From Apiotrichum sp. Y4204 (taxonomy: Eukaryota; Basidiomycota; Tremellomycetes; Trichosporonales; Trichosporonaceae): a stretch of DNA of 64,000 nucleotides. Within the stretch, counting starts at the first letter, position 1. Each line of letters opens with the position of its first letter. Positions 10,811-23,407 of the stretch are shown here, piece by piece. The translations under genes and the position numbers were made by a program. The DNA is taken from the NCBI GenBank assembly GCA_025531455.1, contig JAMYHL010000051.1, forward strand, positions 124,001 to 188,000. The letters are read 5' to 3'. A model generated the notes under the pieces. The model worked only from the letters and a program-made list of their open reading frames with translations, did no database searches and was not told where the DNA came from.

Positions 10811-13239
10811 CTACTTGCCCTTCTTGCCGCCCTTGCCCTTTGCGACCTTGCCCTTGCCCTTCTTGGCGAGGTTGACCTTGACCGGCTTGGCGCGCATGCC
10901 CTCGTGCGTGCCCGCATCGTCGAATGCCGAGCGGCGCTTGCCTCCCTCCTTTTTGCCCTTGCTCTTGCTCTTGCCCTTCTTCGCAGGCGTCTTGGGCATG
11001 CTCTCGGTGATGGGCCGCGGCCGCGCGGCCTTTTTGGCGTTGCGGATCGCCGCGTCGATATTCCGTCCACCCGCAGCGCGCTCCGCCGCCTCCTCGTCAT
11101 TGGCCATCTTGCGCCGCTTCTGTTTCCGCGACAGACCCTCGTACTTGCCCCGCTTCTCCTTCTTCTTCTCCTCCTTTGGCGCCGCCGTCTTGCCAGTCGC
11201 AGTGTGCGCGGCCTTGCCCGCATCTGCGTCGTCAGCTCTTATCCTGTATAGAAAACAATGCTCTGTGCCACTTCCGACACGCTCGACTCACCCTTTGCCG
11301 CCTGCTTCTCCTTCTCGCTCTGGAACCATGTCCTGGCGGGGCGCGCAAAGATCTCCTTTTCGTGCTCGACCATGTTCTGGCCCTTGCGCAGCTCCATGTC
11401 CGCCTGGCGGAGGAGCTTCTCCTCGCGTTCCTCCTTGAGCACGTCGGTGATCTCATCCTTCATCTCCTCGAGCCGCGCCCCCATGGCGGCCACGGCCTCG
11501 GACGGCAGGATACGGTGCCGGATCTGGTCGTCGGGCGCCTGCTTGATCACCGCCTTGAGCATCTTGCGGTCGGCCTCACCGACGAGGGTGATGGAGCGGC
11601 CCTTGCGCCCCGCACGCGCGGTACGTCCCACACGGTGGGTGTACTGCGCCAGCTGGCCCGGCATGTCGTAGTTGATGACCGTCTCCACGCCCTTGATGTC
11701 GAGACCACGCGACGCGAGATCCGTCGCTAGCAGGTAGTCGACCTTGCCGGCCTTGAAGTCGTTGAGCGCGACGAGACGCTGTTCCTGTGTAAGGTTGCCG
11801 TGCAGCTCGGCAGCCTTGAGCCCAGAGAGACCAAAGACGACACGCATCTGGTGCGCGAGCGCCTTGGAGCGGAAGAAGATGATGCACTTTTCGTGTACGG
11901 TGCGCTTACACAGTGCGAGCAGGGAGGGCGAGCGCTGTTCGTCTGCGCGGATGCGGACAAACTCTTGTGTGAGGCCAGCGGCGGTGTTGCGTTTCGGGTC
12001 GACAAAGACGCGCACGGGGCGGTCGAGGGAGAGTTTGACGAGCTCGTCGACACTGTCGCTCATCGTGGCGGAAAACAGCATCGTCTGCCGCCCGCGGGGA
12101 CACTGGCGGATAATCTCCTCGAGCTCATCCGTAAATCCTGCCTCGAGCATGCGGTCCGCCTCGTCAATAACAAGAATGTCGAGGGCGGAGAGGGTGAACG
12201 ACGGCGTGTTCGTCAGGTGGTCGATGAGACGGCCGGGCGTGGCAATGAGCACGTCGGGGAGGGTGCGCAGCGCGTGTGCCTGCGCGTTGAGCGACAGTCC
12301 ACCGACAAGAAGGGCAAAGCGGACGTCCAGCCCGCCGCGCTCGGCGAGGGCCTTGCCGACCTGTTCGCACTGCACGGCGAGTTCACGGGTGGGACAGAGG
12401 ACGAGGACACGGCACGCGTTCCCGCCCCGTCCGCGGTCGCGGTAGCTGAGACGCTCGAGAATGGGGATCATGAAGGCGGCGGTCTTTCCGGAACCGGTGA
12501 CGGCCGAGCCGAGGATGTCGCGGCCGAGGAGCGCCAGCGGGACCGCACGCGACTGGATCGGCGTCGGGGCAGTGAAGCCCAGGGATGTAAGAGCGCGCAA
12601 CATCGCGCGCGAGAGGTTCATCGAGGAAAAGCTTGTGGGAAGGTCGGTCGTTGCCGCAGTCGGGTCGGCGGCAAAGAAGGCGTCCTTGCGGGCCTTCTCG
12701 GCGGCAGTGTCCTCTTCCGAGTCGAGGTCCGAGTCGGAGGCGGCGTCGTCGGCGTCCGAACCCGCGTCGTCGTCCTCATCCTCCTCGTCCTCCTCCTCCT
12801 CGTCTTCATCATCCTCGTCCACGTCCATTCCATCCACAGACCCGTCCTCAAAGGACACATCCACCTCGTCATCACTCGCCTCCTCGTCCTCCTCTTCCTC
12901 CCCCTCCTCATCCTCCTCGTCGCCCTCACTCCCACTCTCCTCGCTTCCACTCTCCTCCTCTCCCTCCTCCCGCGCCCGTTTCCGCTCACGATAAGCGCGC
13001 ACAGCCTTCCCCGTCCGGCGTGCAATAATGTCGTCGACCGTAAACTCGTCTTTGCCCTTCACCTCGTCGCCGCCCCAGAGGTCGAGCGCGGCAGACGCGC
13101 CGAGGTCAAAGCTGAACCCCGGGTCGAGCTCCCCAGCCCCGGAGCCGGAGCCGTTCGCAGCACTCGTGCTGGTCGACGCGATGCGCTCCGCGGGTCCCTC
13201 GTCGTCCGAGTCGATCGTGCCGATAAAGTCGAGCGGCAT
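10811..13239 (-). CDS. DRS1: ATP-dependent RNA helicase DRS1 (DDX27 orthologue)
   Basis: Exons 13239-11292 and 11223-10811 (68-nt intron) encode 786 residues. The N terminus has a very acidic Asp/Glu/Ser tract (about 90-170). The DEAD-box core follows: Q motif GFTAPTPIQ (about 222), motif I AVTGSGKT (about 247), PTRELA, TPGR, DEAD (about 357), SAT (about 388), ATDLASRGLD and HRVGRTARAG (about 533). The tail is Lys-rich, with KKGKSKSKGKK-type runs typical of nucleolar helicases. The order of an acidic N terminus, the core, EKEIFARPARTWFQ and a basic tail matches Drs1/DDX27, which acts in 27S pre-rRNA processing and 60S assembly in the nucleolus. That role is established for the yeast and human proteins and inferred here. 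The start at 13239 begins the conserved DFIGTIDSDDE segment. Confidence 0.95.
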
Positions 13240-15189
13240 GGTGAATAGGTGGATGTGGAAAGATGGATGTCTGAAATCTTTGAAAGCTTTTGCAGTCTTT
13301 GTGTGGTCGAGATCTGGACAGTGGCCACTGAAATTCTGCTCACGTGACCGGAGCCCAGGGGCGGAGAATGCTCAATCTCCGTTGATGATGAGTCCATCTT
13401 CCCACGGTCGCCACCATTGTGCTCACCATCGAAAGTATCGTGCTCGCCATCAAGATCCGTAACTGCTACCTTGACCAACATCATTGCTTCTCCGCTTCTC
13501 TAGAGTTAGTCGCGTGGAGATGTCTTGGGATGTCTCGCAGCGCAAAAGTCAGAAAAGAGGCTATGCATCAAAGCAGTGAAGCGTCACTGTGTCATTGTCT
13601 TATCGTGGGTGTCAACAACACAACAGTCTGTGTGGAGATGACACGCCGGACATCGGAATCGGACACCTGGGGGCAGGATGCTGACTCCCATTCCGATGTG
13701 TGTCGCAAACCAGAAACAAAACATGCATGTCATGTGTTCTACACCTGCTGGCTGTGCTCTGACAGGCACACTATTGTTGTTCATGTCGCCTCTCTTTGCT
13801 GGGGCACAATAGCCCTCGTCTGTCCTCATGTCCGACAGCCATCAGCGAGCACGGACAATAGACGACAGAGCGGTCCGGCGGCCACGAGCACAATTTCAAT
13901 CACCAGAAGGATGCAGTCTGTGAGCCCTTGAGACGTGAGACGTGAGACAGCGTCGAGACATGTGGCAGACCAGTACAGGATTCACGGATTCATGAACGGA
14001 ACTTTGGACCGGATGCAACTTTTGATCCGGATGAACTCTCAAACTCTCTGAACGGGACACCAAGCAGCGGCCAAAGGGCAGTGCTCGTCCCTGTGTGTGT
14101 CGTCTCGTCTCAGCGCACAGCGTCTCAGCTACTGGTCTCGGGGTCTCGGGGCATGAGGGATATGAGGGGATACTCATGTTGGATCCTGCAGGGACCGTCA
14201 CGAGGTTACAAAGCCCCAGAGCAAGACGAAGACGACGCGGCAGTCGCACTGTCGCCAGAGGACACATGTCGCGCTCGGGCCGCGGCGGTCACCGTGAAGA
14301 CGAAGTGGGTTCCGGTGGAGACCGAGGAGCACAGTGGGCAGGTGGCCGGTGGGGGATGGTCTTGGGAGGATTGTGGCTTCCAAGGTGGTCAAACTGTCAA
14401 TAGAGGCCACTGTGCCACTCTCTTCCTGTCGCCATTCGAGACACCGCGTCAGTAGAGCCTCCATCCTCCATCCTTTGGTCGTCAATGGCTCAGCGTCAGA
14501 GTCTGTTAATAGCTCTCTCGAGATGTATGCTCTGCTTCTCGCTCCCAATTGCTAGCACTCACACTCGGCCGCTCGTTATCCGTTCTCTTTGCGCCACACG
14601 CCCGCGCCACAGCCACCGCCACAGGATACTGTATGCAGGATCACTTCTTCACTTGCTCACTTGCTCACTTGCTAACTTGCTCGAGGTCCGGGGGCCGGCG
14701 GACCAACAGGGGCCCAGTGCTGTTCATGTACATGTTCCATGCGGACGCGGAATGGATGCCGAGCAGGGAGCAGCAGCGGTGGGGTGCGGGGGTGTGTGGC
14801 GCAGAGCAACACGATATCCGAGACAAGACGCGGACAGGATCTGGGATGAGAGGATGAGAGAGAATACACGCCGCAGGAACACGGCGAAGGGGTTCTTTGT
14901 CTGTGAGACAGGACCAGACCAGGACAATAGGGTGGTGTTCATCCTGACGTCCTTTGCTCGACATTGAGAGGTGTTGCAAACGAGTGATAAGCACGCACGC
15001 ACGAGCAGTCCTCATACTCGATCCCTAAAGAGTTAGTCGCGACGTCGGACGTCTCTCGACGTCGACACATCTATCCACGACTCGCACTTTAACGACCATG
15101 ACGAGGAGGAACAACGAGTTTAAGAACGACAACGACAAGAGGAACGATCATAGAGACGAACATCAAACAGAAAGCAAAGAACAGCCAGC
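13240..15189. other. Long divergent intergenic region
   Basis: This 1.95-kb region separates DRS1 from the 1,111-residue gene, which diverge. Open frames are short or antisense-like. Minor repeats include ACTTGCTC units near 14645-14680 and AACGACAA-type A-rich repeats near 15100-15180, just before the downstream ATG. It probably holds two promoters and a long 5' UTR. Confidence 0.5.
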
Positions 15190-18100
15190 ATGTCCTCTCG
15201 GGACACGTCCCCATCCGCATCAGGATCCACGCTTGCCCCCTCAGTCCCGCGCGTGCCCCCGCGCTCGCCGGCGCGCGAGTCGGCGCTCCTCAAGAACACC
15301 GACGACAGCGAGCCGCAGAGCCGCACTGACTATACACGCCGCCCGCGGACGCCGCGGACGCCGCCGCACACGCGGACACACAGCGACGGCGACTCTGATA
15401 ACGAGCACAGTCTCCACACCGCCCCGTTGCTCCCGGCCCTGCCTCACCTGTCGCTGTCGCTTCCGCTCGACGCGCTCGGTCTCTCCGATCACCCCGCAAG
15501 TCCTCGTGCGCCGCTCGACCCCCGGGAGAGCCGGGAGAGCGTATCATGTGGAACACAAAGTGGAACAGAAAGTGGAGCAAGTCCCAGTGGGAGGGGGGCA
15601 ACAAGGACGTCAGGAGTAGCATCCACACCATCCTTGTGTCTGCAGCGCACGACTCGCCCGCCAGCGCTCCCCCTCGCCGGCGCGCTCTACTCGTCGCCGT
15701 TGCCAGCGCCCACCACGCCCATCACCCCGCTCACACTCTCCCCGCCTCCCGTCGTTCCCTCCCCACTCACGCTCCCGCCGCCGACGCCGACCAGCGCACG
15801 CACATTCGGCCCGACGACGCCCACCGCGCACTCCCCCGTCGCCGAGCTCCGCGAGGCCGACCTCTTCCCCCGCCGCGGGAGCACGGGCACCTTCGGCGCG
15901 CGAAGTAGGCACAGCGCCATCGTCCTCCCTACCGCTCTCCAAGCCCTGTCTATCAAAGAACCCCGCGCGGACGCCGACCCGAAGGATCCAAAGTGCCCAA
16001 AGGACACGAGCTCGCCACTCGGCGCGTCGCACACGTCCATGTCGGTTGCCGAGTCTCTAGGCCGCACACCGCCGGGCACGCACGAGCGGCCCGAGAGTCC
16101 CACGGCAATCATGCAGCATCTGCGGGACGCGCGCGAACGGCGCGAGCTCGCCATCCTCCCCCCTGATCCAGAGGACGCGCGGCTCAACCGCCGCTGGACG
16201 TTCGCGCGCCCCGACTCACACTCGAATCTCACAGAGGGCGACGTCGCGGGCGTCCTCGAACCGACGCGGTACTGGAGTAACCGCCACACGGGGATATTCG
16301 ATCTCGACGAGGACCAGGTCGATCTCGTGACGAACCTCCGTGAGCGGAGCGTCTCCGAGGCCGAGCGCGTGCTGGACGAGTACGTCGAGATGGAAACTGT
16401 TGCTGACCACAGTCTGTGCGACGCCGACCGCCCAGCGAAACTGTCAACCGAAATCGCACCAGAAACGTCCCCCGCGCTGGCCCACCACCACATGCAGAGC
16501 CTGTACCGCGTCGCGTCGGTCGACTCGGCGTCATCGGGGTACGCCGAGAGCGCCACTGCCGGCCTGCTCCCGCGCACCAACGATATTGTGCCACCCCGCC
16601 TTCCGGCCATGATGGCGAACAAGGCGGATCTCCCGGCCGAGCAAAAGGCCGTGCTTGTCAAGCGCACGCGCAAGCTCGAAAAGGTCCTTGGCGCCCCTCT
16701 CCCAGAGAGCACGGTCGAGCGCTTCGTTGTCGAGCCAACCATGGTCTCCACTACCGTCGCGACCAAGCTCGACGACTCGCTCTGGCCGCGCACAGAGGCG
16801 CCCGAGTGGGAGCGCGAGGACTGCGTCCCGCAGCGCATGGGCCGACACCAATTCTCGCACATCACAGGGAGCACGACGTCGCTTACACCCCCGCGTCCGC
16901 TTGTGCCCCCGCCGTCGGCGCGGTCCCGCCTCGCCCGCGCGTTCCTCGGTGACCCCGCCCCCGCCCCCACATCTTCCAGCCTACAGGTCTACGTCTCGCG
17001 CGAGTGCATGGTCGCAGAGACGCGCTCCCCGGAAGTCAGGGAGTGGACGCGGCGCGCACAGCGCGAGACACGCCCACGCGTCCGCGACGAGTCTCCACCC
17101 ACCTCTCCCCCGTACCCGCGGGACGGCCGCCACGTCCGTCGTAACCAGCTCGCAAAGGTATGACAATGCCCCTCTGTGTTCGCTGACGCCAGCTCCAGCG
17201 CCTGCTCGGGAACCCAATCACTCCCGCGCTGCTCAACAGCCCGAACACGTCGGACGAGCACCTCCCCCTCCCCGAGCCGCCGCGCATCCCAGCCCTGACG
17301 CGCACGCAGTCCAACTCGTCCTCGGTGATCACCGCGCGCACGCGCGACCGGTGGACGCATCGTTTCCGCCGCCGGGGCGACTCGCCGGCACGCCTCTGCG
17401 CATCGCCGGCGCCGAGCGCCACGTCGTTTGGCGGGTCATTTGGCGCCGCCTCTGGTGTTTCACTCTCGGCACCTGCTTTGGACGAGACGCACACCCCCAC
17501 ACGGTCAAGCGACGCGCTCACTGCCGACCAGCGCAGAATTGCGCGCCGCCGCGCAACCAAACTTGGCAAACTGTTCGGCGACGCGCCCCCCGCAAGTCTC
17601 TACCTCCCCAGCCTCGAGGTCGACGGCGACGGCGACGGCGACGGCGCGGAAGGACAGGAGAATGGTGGCGGCTCGCCAGTCTACGAGTCGTACCGGCACA
17701 GCCTCAACTCGCTCATTTTCATGGCCGAGCACGACCAGGAGCGCCTCGCGCTGCTCGTCGACGAGCTCGTGGACACGGACAAAAAGTATCTCCATGTGCT
17801 CCCGCCCCCGCCGACGCCCACATCTGCGGCAAGCACGTCGTCACTGCGCAGCAGCCGGCGCGCCTCGGCGCCGCCCGAGAGCGTACACTTCTCGCCGCCG
17901 CCGGAGCACCCGCTGCTTGCAGGAAAGGGAGTGATGCCGCTCCCCGACCCGGTCTCCCTTCCGTCCTCCCCGCCCCCGCCGCCGCGCGGCAGGGGGCGCA
18001 CCTCCAAGCTCGCGCACCTTCTCGGCGAGCGCCACGCCGCGTCCGCGCACCCCAACGGGAACGCAGATCTCACCCGCCCATCGCGCGGCCGGGCCAGCGC

Positions 18101-18560
18101 AAGCGTCAGCGGGACCGACTGGTCGGCAAGCGCGCGCGCCAGCCGGTCGCCACTCTCCTCCCGCTCACCCCCCTTCACAACCTCCCTCTCCCCGCCCCGC
18201 GAGCCGATCGTGCACAACGGGGACGAGGCGCCGGTGAGTGCGAGCGCGAGCGCGCTGCCCCCGCCCCCGCGCCGGCGGTGGGTCGCGCCGGCGTCCACGT
18301 CCCCCGCCTCGTCTTCGCCGCGCTCCGCCTCGCGCACGCCGAGTTCCGAGGGCGAGAGCGAGCCGATCCTGGGGCGCTCCGGCTCGCGCGCGCTCGGGCG
18401 GCGGAACACGCTCGACGCGGTGCTCGGCGAAATGTGGGACGACGTGCAGACCGAAGTTGCCGCTGGCGGGGTGGGGCGCGACGAGGCGGCCGAGCTGGGC
18501 GACATGATGGGTGTGCTCCGCTCGAGCGCGGCGTGGTGCGAGATGCGCGTCGAGTACTAG
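15190..18560 (+). CDS. Large disordered protein with four KLxxLLG motifs
   Basis: Exons 15190-17157 and 17193-18560 (35-nt intron ending CTGACGCCAG) give 1,111 residues. There is no catalytic domain that I recognise. Long Ser/Pro/Thr-rich disordered stretches alternate with short conserved-looking islands. A short motif occurs four times: RKLEKVLGAPLP (about 494), AKLQRLLGNPIT (about 655), TKLGKLFGDAPP (about 778) and SKLAHLLGERHA (about 927). A central island around residues 330-420 (LNRRWTFARP, RYWSNRHTGIFDL) and a helix near 810-840 (NSLIFMAEHDQERLALLVDEL) also look structured. The motif repeats suggest a scaffold with several binding peptides; this is inference. A (GACGGC) run encodes DGDGDGDG near residue 805. 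The gene is tail-to-tail with the FUSC-like gene, 161 bp apart. Confidence 0.8.
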
Positions 18561-18721
18561 TTTGTTTTTTTTGTGTAATCGTGATAATATATACATGCCA
18601 ATCTGAGCTACAGTGCAAGAAAGGGATTAGGTGGAAAGGAGAGAAAAAGAAAAGAGTGATTTCCAGTCGTGTCGTTCATCTACTTTATCGTATCGTTTTC
18701 GTTTGAAGAGGAAGAGAGAGC

Positions 18722-21700
18722 TTATAAGGTGCCCGACTCAAAGTGCACAGAGTGGCAGACCTGCGCCTCGGCGTCTGATCCAAAGAGCTCCTCAAAGTCC
18801 TTGGCGGTGCTCTGGTAAATAACCCCAAACGCATCCTGGAGTAAGCCGCCGACATACTCTAGCTCGGCAATGACCTCGTGCATCGCAAGCGCGTACGCAA
18901 AGAACAGGAGGTGTCGGCCGCCGGCGCGGACCGAGCGGCGGCGCACGACGTCCAGGTCCCGGATTGCCGAGACCAGGCGCTCGCGCGCGCGCTCCGCCGG
19001 AGGGAGGTACGGCGGCATTGGGATACGCAGCCTGAACCCGGCGCTGAGCGTGTAAAAGTACAGAATCACCGTGCCGGCCATCTCGCGCTGGAGCGCGTTG
19101 ACGGGCAGGATGAATGCCTGGCGGGTCGACTCGTCCCTGCTGTCAACATGCCGCCTATACTTGTTTGCTCACCATTCATGCCGCGTCGTGACGCAGCGCA
19201 TCGAGTGCAGGCGATCGAGCATGCGCTCGCAGCTGAGGAGGACCTGGTGGTAAAAGTCGGCGGCGAACGGGCCCTTGAGACGCGGCTCGCGCTTGGCGTG
19301 CGTGAGCAGCCCGCGGAGCGTCGCGAGCTGTCCCTGGAGATGCAGCTCCATGGCCATAAACTGGAGCACGTCTGGTGCGAGGTGGTGCCGCGACACGGGG
19401 GGAGTTACGGGGAGGAGGGGGGAGCGTTCGTCCGATGGCGAGTGCTCGGCGGGATACTCGGTCACCACGAGGTCGGGGCGTGCCGGCACGCCGCGCGTGT
19501 ACGTCGTGACCAGCTTGGAGTAGAGATACGACAGGTCGAGGCAGAAGCTGCAATCAGTACGGGCGGTATATTCACTCCTTGACTCACTCTCCGAGACCCA
19601 TGCGCAGCTCGCGGCGCGCAGTGTACGGCCACCAGTAGCGGCTGACGATGCCTGCCCAAGTGACGCCGACGATGACCGACGTGGAGCGGCGCGTCGCGAT
19701 GGTGATTGGGGAGAGGTCGGCTGCGCGCAGGTTGTACGCGTACAGGCATGTGAGGTTCTGATGTCAGCAACATTCTGCGGCGGATTGTTCGCACGTAGGT
19801 GAGGAGGATGAAGCGGCCGGCCTGGACGTAGTTTGTCTGCGTAATGATATAAAAACAGGGGAGGGAGAAGAGAAAGCCAAAGATCGGGAGCATGACGGGG
19901 TCCTCGGGGAATCTGGTGTGAGCGGGACAAAGGACAAACGTCAAAACTCACAGGGTGCACGCGAGAACAGCGACAGCGCCGCCGAGCAGCGTCCCGAGGA
20001 TACGGTAGACGGAGAGAAAGTTTGTCTGGCCAATACTCTGGCTCATGGTCGCGAAAAAGGCAATGAGCGCCCACTCGCCCTTGTACTCGAGGAATATCGG
20101 GCGCGCGCGTTCGATAAACGCGGGAGCGGCGAGCATCGCGCCTGCGGCGCCCGTCTTGAATGCGTGCTTCATGTCTGGCTCGGTGAGCCGCGCACCGAGC
20201 TCCCACGCCCACTGGTAGATCCGGCGGCGGAGGGAAAGGCCGGCGCGCCCTGGCGTGAGGAGGGTGCCGCGCTCGTCGCGCTGCGTGCGGGGGAACAGCG
20301 GCGGCTGAAGTCGTGACGGGTCGACGGGAACGAGCTTTTCTGGAAGTGTGAGCGGTGAGGAGTGAGAGGAGTGTGGGAGAGTCGAAGCAGTCACGTACGG
20401 AACTGCTTGTACAGAAAGTTGCGGCGGCGGCGGCCGCGCCACGGGCGGACAAAGTACGAGAGCTGGTCCATTGCGCTGAGCGGCGGCGCGGCGGTGATCT
20501 GCGGTCAGAGGGAGATGATAAAGGTGGACTCACGTCATAGACCGTGTCGATGAGAAAGAGGAGCTCGCGCGCAAACTCCTCAATGGTGAACAGGGAGCTA
20601 ATGTCAGTGACCTGGGAGGTTCCAACACCTACAAGTATACCAGGAAAACAACCTCATTCGGACCCTCGTCGTCCTCCGACTCGCTCCCGCTCTCCGAGCT
20701 GCTCTCGTCGGACCCGTACACGCCCGTGCGGCGCCGGGGTCCCGCATAAATACGCTTGATGGCGCGGCTGGACGAGCGGGAAAAGTTGCGCAGCGCGTCC
20801 GACACGCCGTCGCGCACGCGCTTGCATGCCGCGAGGTACTCGTCCTCTGAGCCGATCGTCGCGGGCTTGCCGGCCGCCGCGAGTACCGCCTCGATGCCGT
20901 CCAGCGCGTCGTCGCAGCGTTCCTGTAGTGAGCAATGAGGGAGAGTGACGGTGCTGGTGGATACTCACCACGAGGAGATCGAGGTTCGCGCCGGTCATGC
21001 GCTGGAGCTGGAGGAGGAGGTCGATGCTGTCGGCGACGTCCTCCTGGTCCTCGACGCACACGGTCGGGAGGGTGTTGAGGTCGCCGACGACGGACGCCGC
21101 GATGTTTGGTGGCGACTTTTCGGCTGGATCGAGCGAGATGCGCCCTTCACGGACAGCGAGGAGTATACTCTCCTCGAAGCGCGTGCTGCCCCGCAGCGCG
21201 GCGAGGTGCTGCGCCAGACGGGCCATGGAGCCGAGGGCGGCGTTGTACAGGTCAAAGTTTGATCCGCGGATGCGGGGGTCGACGAGGCGCTCGTGCTGTG
21301 CCTCGCTGAGATCAGCTTTGAGGGAGGAAAAAGCGGCGCCGTGGGATTTGACGGCGTCGGCGAGCGGCATGCGGTGGTCCCTCTCGAGCGGCTGCTTGAG
21401 GAGAAATGTGGATGTGAGGAGGTCGAGGAGGGTCGAGAATGAGTTGAGCGACTTTGTCATTGAGACCTGTAGGCGCGAGGTTGCCGACACGGGGAGGATG
21501 GTGAAGCACACGACGTTTGTGATTGTTGCTGCTGTTAGAGACTTTGCTGTCGGCTTGGGAACTCACCCCCGATGAGAACTATGATTAACACCTCTTTGAG
21601 CTTGGGCCACCCGCCCTCCTTGACCACGACAGTGAATAGAGTCACGGCGGCCATGGAGCACCCGGTGTTGAAAGACGGGTTGTCGACCCAGAGCTTGAGC

Positions 21701-23092
21701 CACGCGAGCCCGCCCATGCTCCCGCCGACGCAGAACACACACACAATCCAGTCGCCTGCCTCGCTCACCCAGTCCCACTTTTCGCCTTTTGTCGGCGAGT
21801 AATAGTCGAACAGCTTGATAATCTCAAAACTCAGCAAACAGACCAGTGCCGCGAGGAGCGCGAGCGTAAAGCAGTACCGCGTCGAGAGGATCATGTTGCC
21901 CAGCGTCTTGGACGGGTTGAACTGGCGTCAGAAGTGGCTTTTACCTTACTCACATAGACAACAATAGTAGCCACCATGTGCGCAGAGTATGCCGGGACGC
22001 GGCGCACGCGCCCATGCACGTCCGTCTCCGTCTTGCTGGAAAGCAGTCCCGAAAGCGCGGGCACAAAAGTGAACAGCGATGCGAGAAAGTACGCGAGCGC
22101 ACACTTGAAGATCGGGCGCCACCAGGCGGGCAGGCGCCATGCCCGCACAGCATCCCAACGCGAGCGAGCGAGTTTCGCAGCCGTGTCGGTCTCTGTATCT
22201 AAAGTCAGAGTCAGAAGGTAAGAAGATGTAAGTGGCGATCGCGCTCCACTCGCAGATCGCGCTCCATGCTCCACGTACTGTTCAGACCATTACCCGTTCC
22301 CGGGCCGGGCGTGGTGTTCTCCGAGTGGCGCGGCGGCGTCGGGGTCGGCGGCGCAAAGAAGCGCTGGTACGATTCCTCGATGCCCGGCGATGTCGTGAGA
22401 GTGACAGTGGCGTCGGACGCTGTGGGAGAGGGCGCGCCGCGCGGTGGCGAGAGCGCACCAGGCGACCCCGAGAGCTCAGAAGTGTACGACACGGCGCTCG
22501 CCTCCGCCTCTGCCTCGCTCTCTAGATCCTCGGGGACATCATCAATGTAGTGTCGCCTGATGCGCACGGGGGTGGTGACGCAGCGCGTGGAGCGCAGGCT
22601 CCCGAGACGGGGGAGCGGCGAGAAGAGCGGGGACGTCGAGCTCGGCACAGTCTGCGCCGGGGAGGGGGGCGGTGCGGGGCCCGGTGCTGGCGCGACGAGG
22701 CGCGCGAGCGTCTCCCAATCGGCGAGGTAGTCGCTTTCGGCGGGGACGTGGGAGGCGCTTTCCGAGCGGGGAAAGTGGGATGTGGTCGGGAGTGACGCGG
22801 CGAGTTCGTGGACCGGCGGCCTGCGGCGGAGCGTGTATGACCCGGACCCGGACGCCTGCGGGGAGGTAATGCTGAATGCTGATGAGGCGGCGGGGGACGG
22901 GCCAAGAGAGGCGGCGGAGGGGCCCGGCGTGTCGACGCCGAGACCGAGGCCGTAGTGCCGCCTTGCGGGGTCGGGGGAGAGGTGGCGCTGACGGGAGCGG
23001 GAGCGCCGCTCGGTGCCGTCATCCCCGCGGCCGGGGGACACGGAGCGGCCGCGGCGCGAGCCTGTGACGCTTCGAGAGCGGATATGGCTCAT
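18722..23092 (-). CDS. FUSC/ArAE-type membrane transporter (DUF2421, BRE4-like)
   Basis: Twelve exons (first 23092-22279, last 19136-18722) sum to 1,298 residues in a single frame; the eleven introns are 32-80 nt. After a disordered Ser/Arg/Pro-rich N terminus (about 270 residues) comes a first block of about five membrane segments (for example FKCALAYFLASLFTFVPAL, the segment after YFNPSKTLGN, and VLIIVLIGATITNVVCF), then a cytosolic helical region with an acidic EDDEG loop. A second membrane block follows (WALIAFFATMSQSIG, ILGTLLGGAVAVLACTL, LPIFGFLFSLPCFYIITQ, VIVGVTWAGIVSRYWW) with a conserved C-terminal helical domain. This doubled plan is that of fungal aromatic-acid-exporter/fusaric-acid-resistance-like proteins with the DUF2421 (brefeldin A sensitivity-related) domain. 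Substrate is unknown. I start at 23092, since the upstream ATG at 23149 would translate a GA microsatellite as SLSLSL. Confidence 0.88.
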
Positions 23093-23407
23093 AGCGGAGT
23101 GGGAGTGGAGAGAGAGAGAGAGAGAGAGAGACAGCGTGGGTGTTTCCAAGAGATGGCAACAGAATTGTTGCGGTTGTTGTCGTTTCGCACATGTAACGGA
23201 TTTTCTGGGGACCCCGGATCGCTGTGCTGAGGATCAGCGGAACGGATCAGCAGAGGATCAGGGTATTGTCAGGTTCGCGTGGAATAAGCATGATAGCCAT
23301 GTGCTGACGGATCACGTGAGCCGCTGAGAGCTCCATGTCTCTCGAGCCTGGCAGAGACTTCACGAGTTTGTTGTTGACATTTCCCTCCATCCATCACTCC
23401 ATCCACC
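23093..23407. other. Divergent promoter between FUSC-like gene and MED1
   Basis: This 315-bp region holds the GA microsatellite and GGATCAGCGGAACGGATCAGCAGAGGATCAGGG, a cluster of three GGATCAG repeats at about 23229-23262, a possible regulatory repeat. No coding sequence. Confidence 0.5.
23108..23131. repeat. (GA)12 microsatellite
   Basis: Twelve uninterrupted GA units lie just upstream of the FUSC-like gene start, in its probable 5' UTR, where they read (TC)12 on the coding strand. Such tracts are length-variable and may affect promoter or UTR function. Confidence 0.95.

Noticed and set aside
11800..13248. Long plus-strand frame opposite DRS1
   Set aside because: Antisense to the helicase; its Val/Leu/Arg-rich pattern is dictated by the acidic and conserved codons of DRS1.
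16655..18706. Plus-strand frame of 683 codons overlapping the 1,111-residue protein
   Set aside because: A shifted reading of the same exons. The other frame keeps the KLxxLLG motifs and the 35-nt intron, so it is the coding one.
23108..23131. N-terminal SLSLSLSL extension of the FUSC-like protein
   Set aside because: It would translate a (GA)12 microsatellite; the downstream ATG at 23092 is more likely the start.
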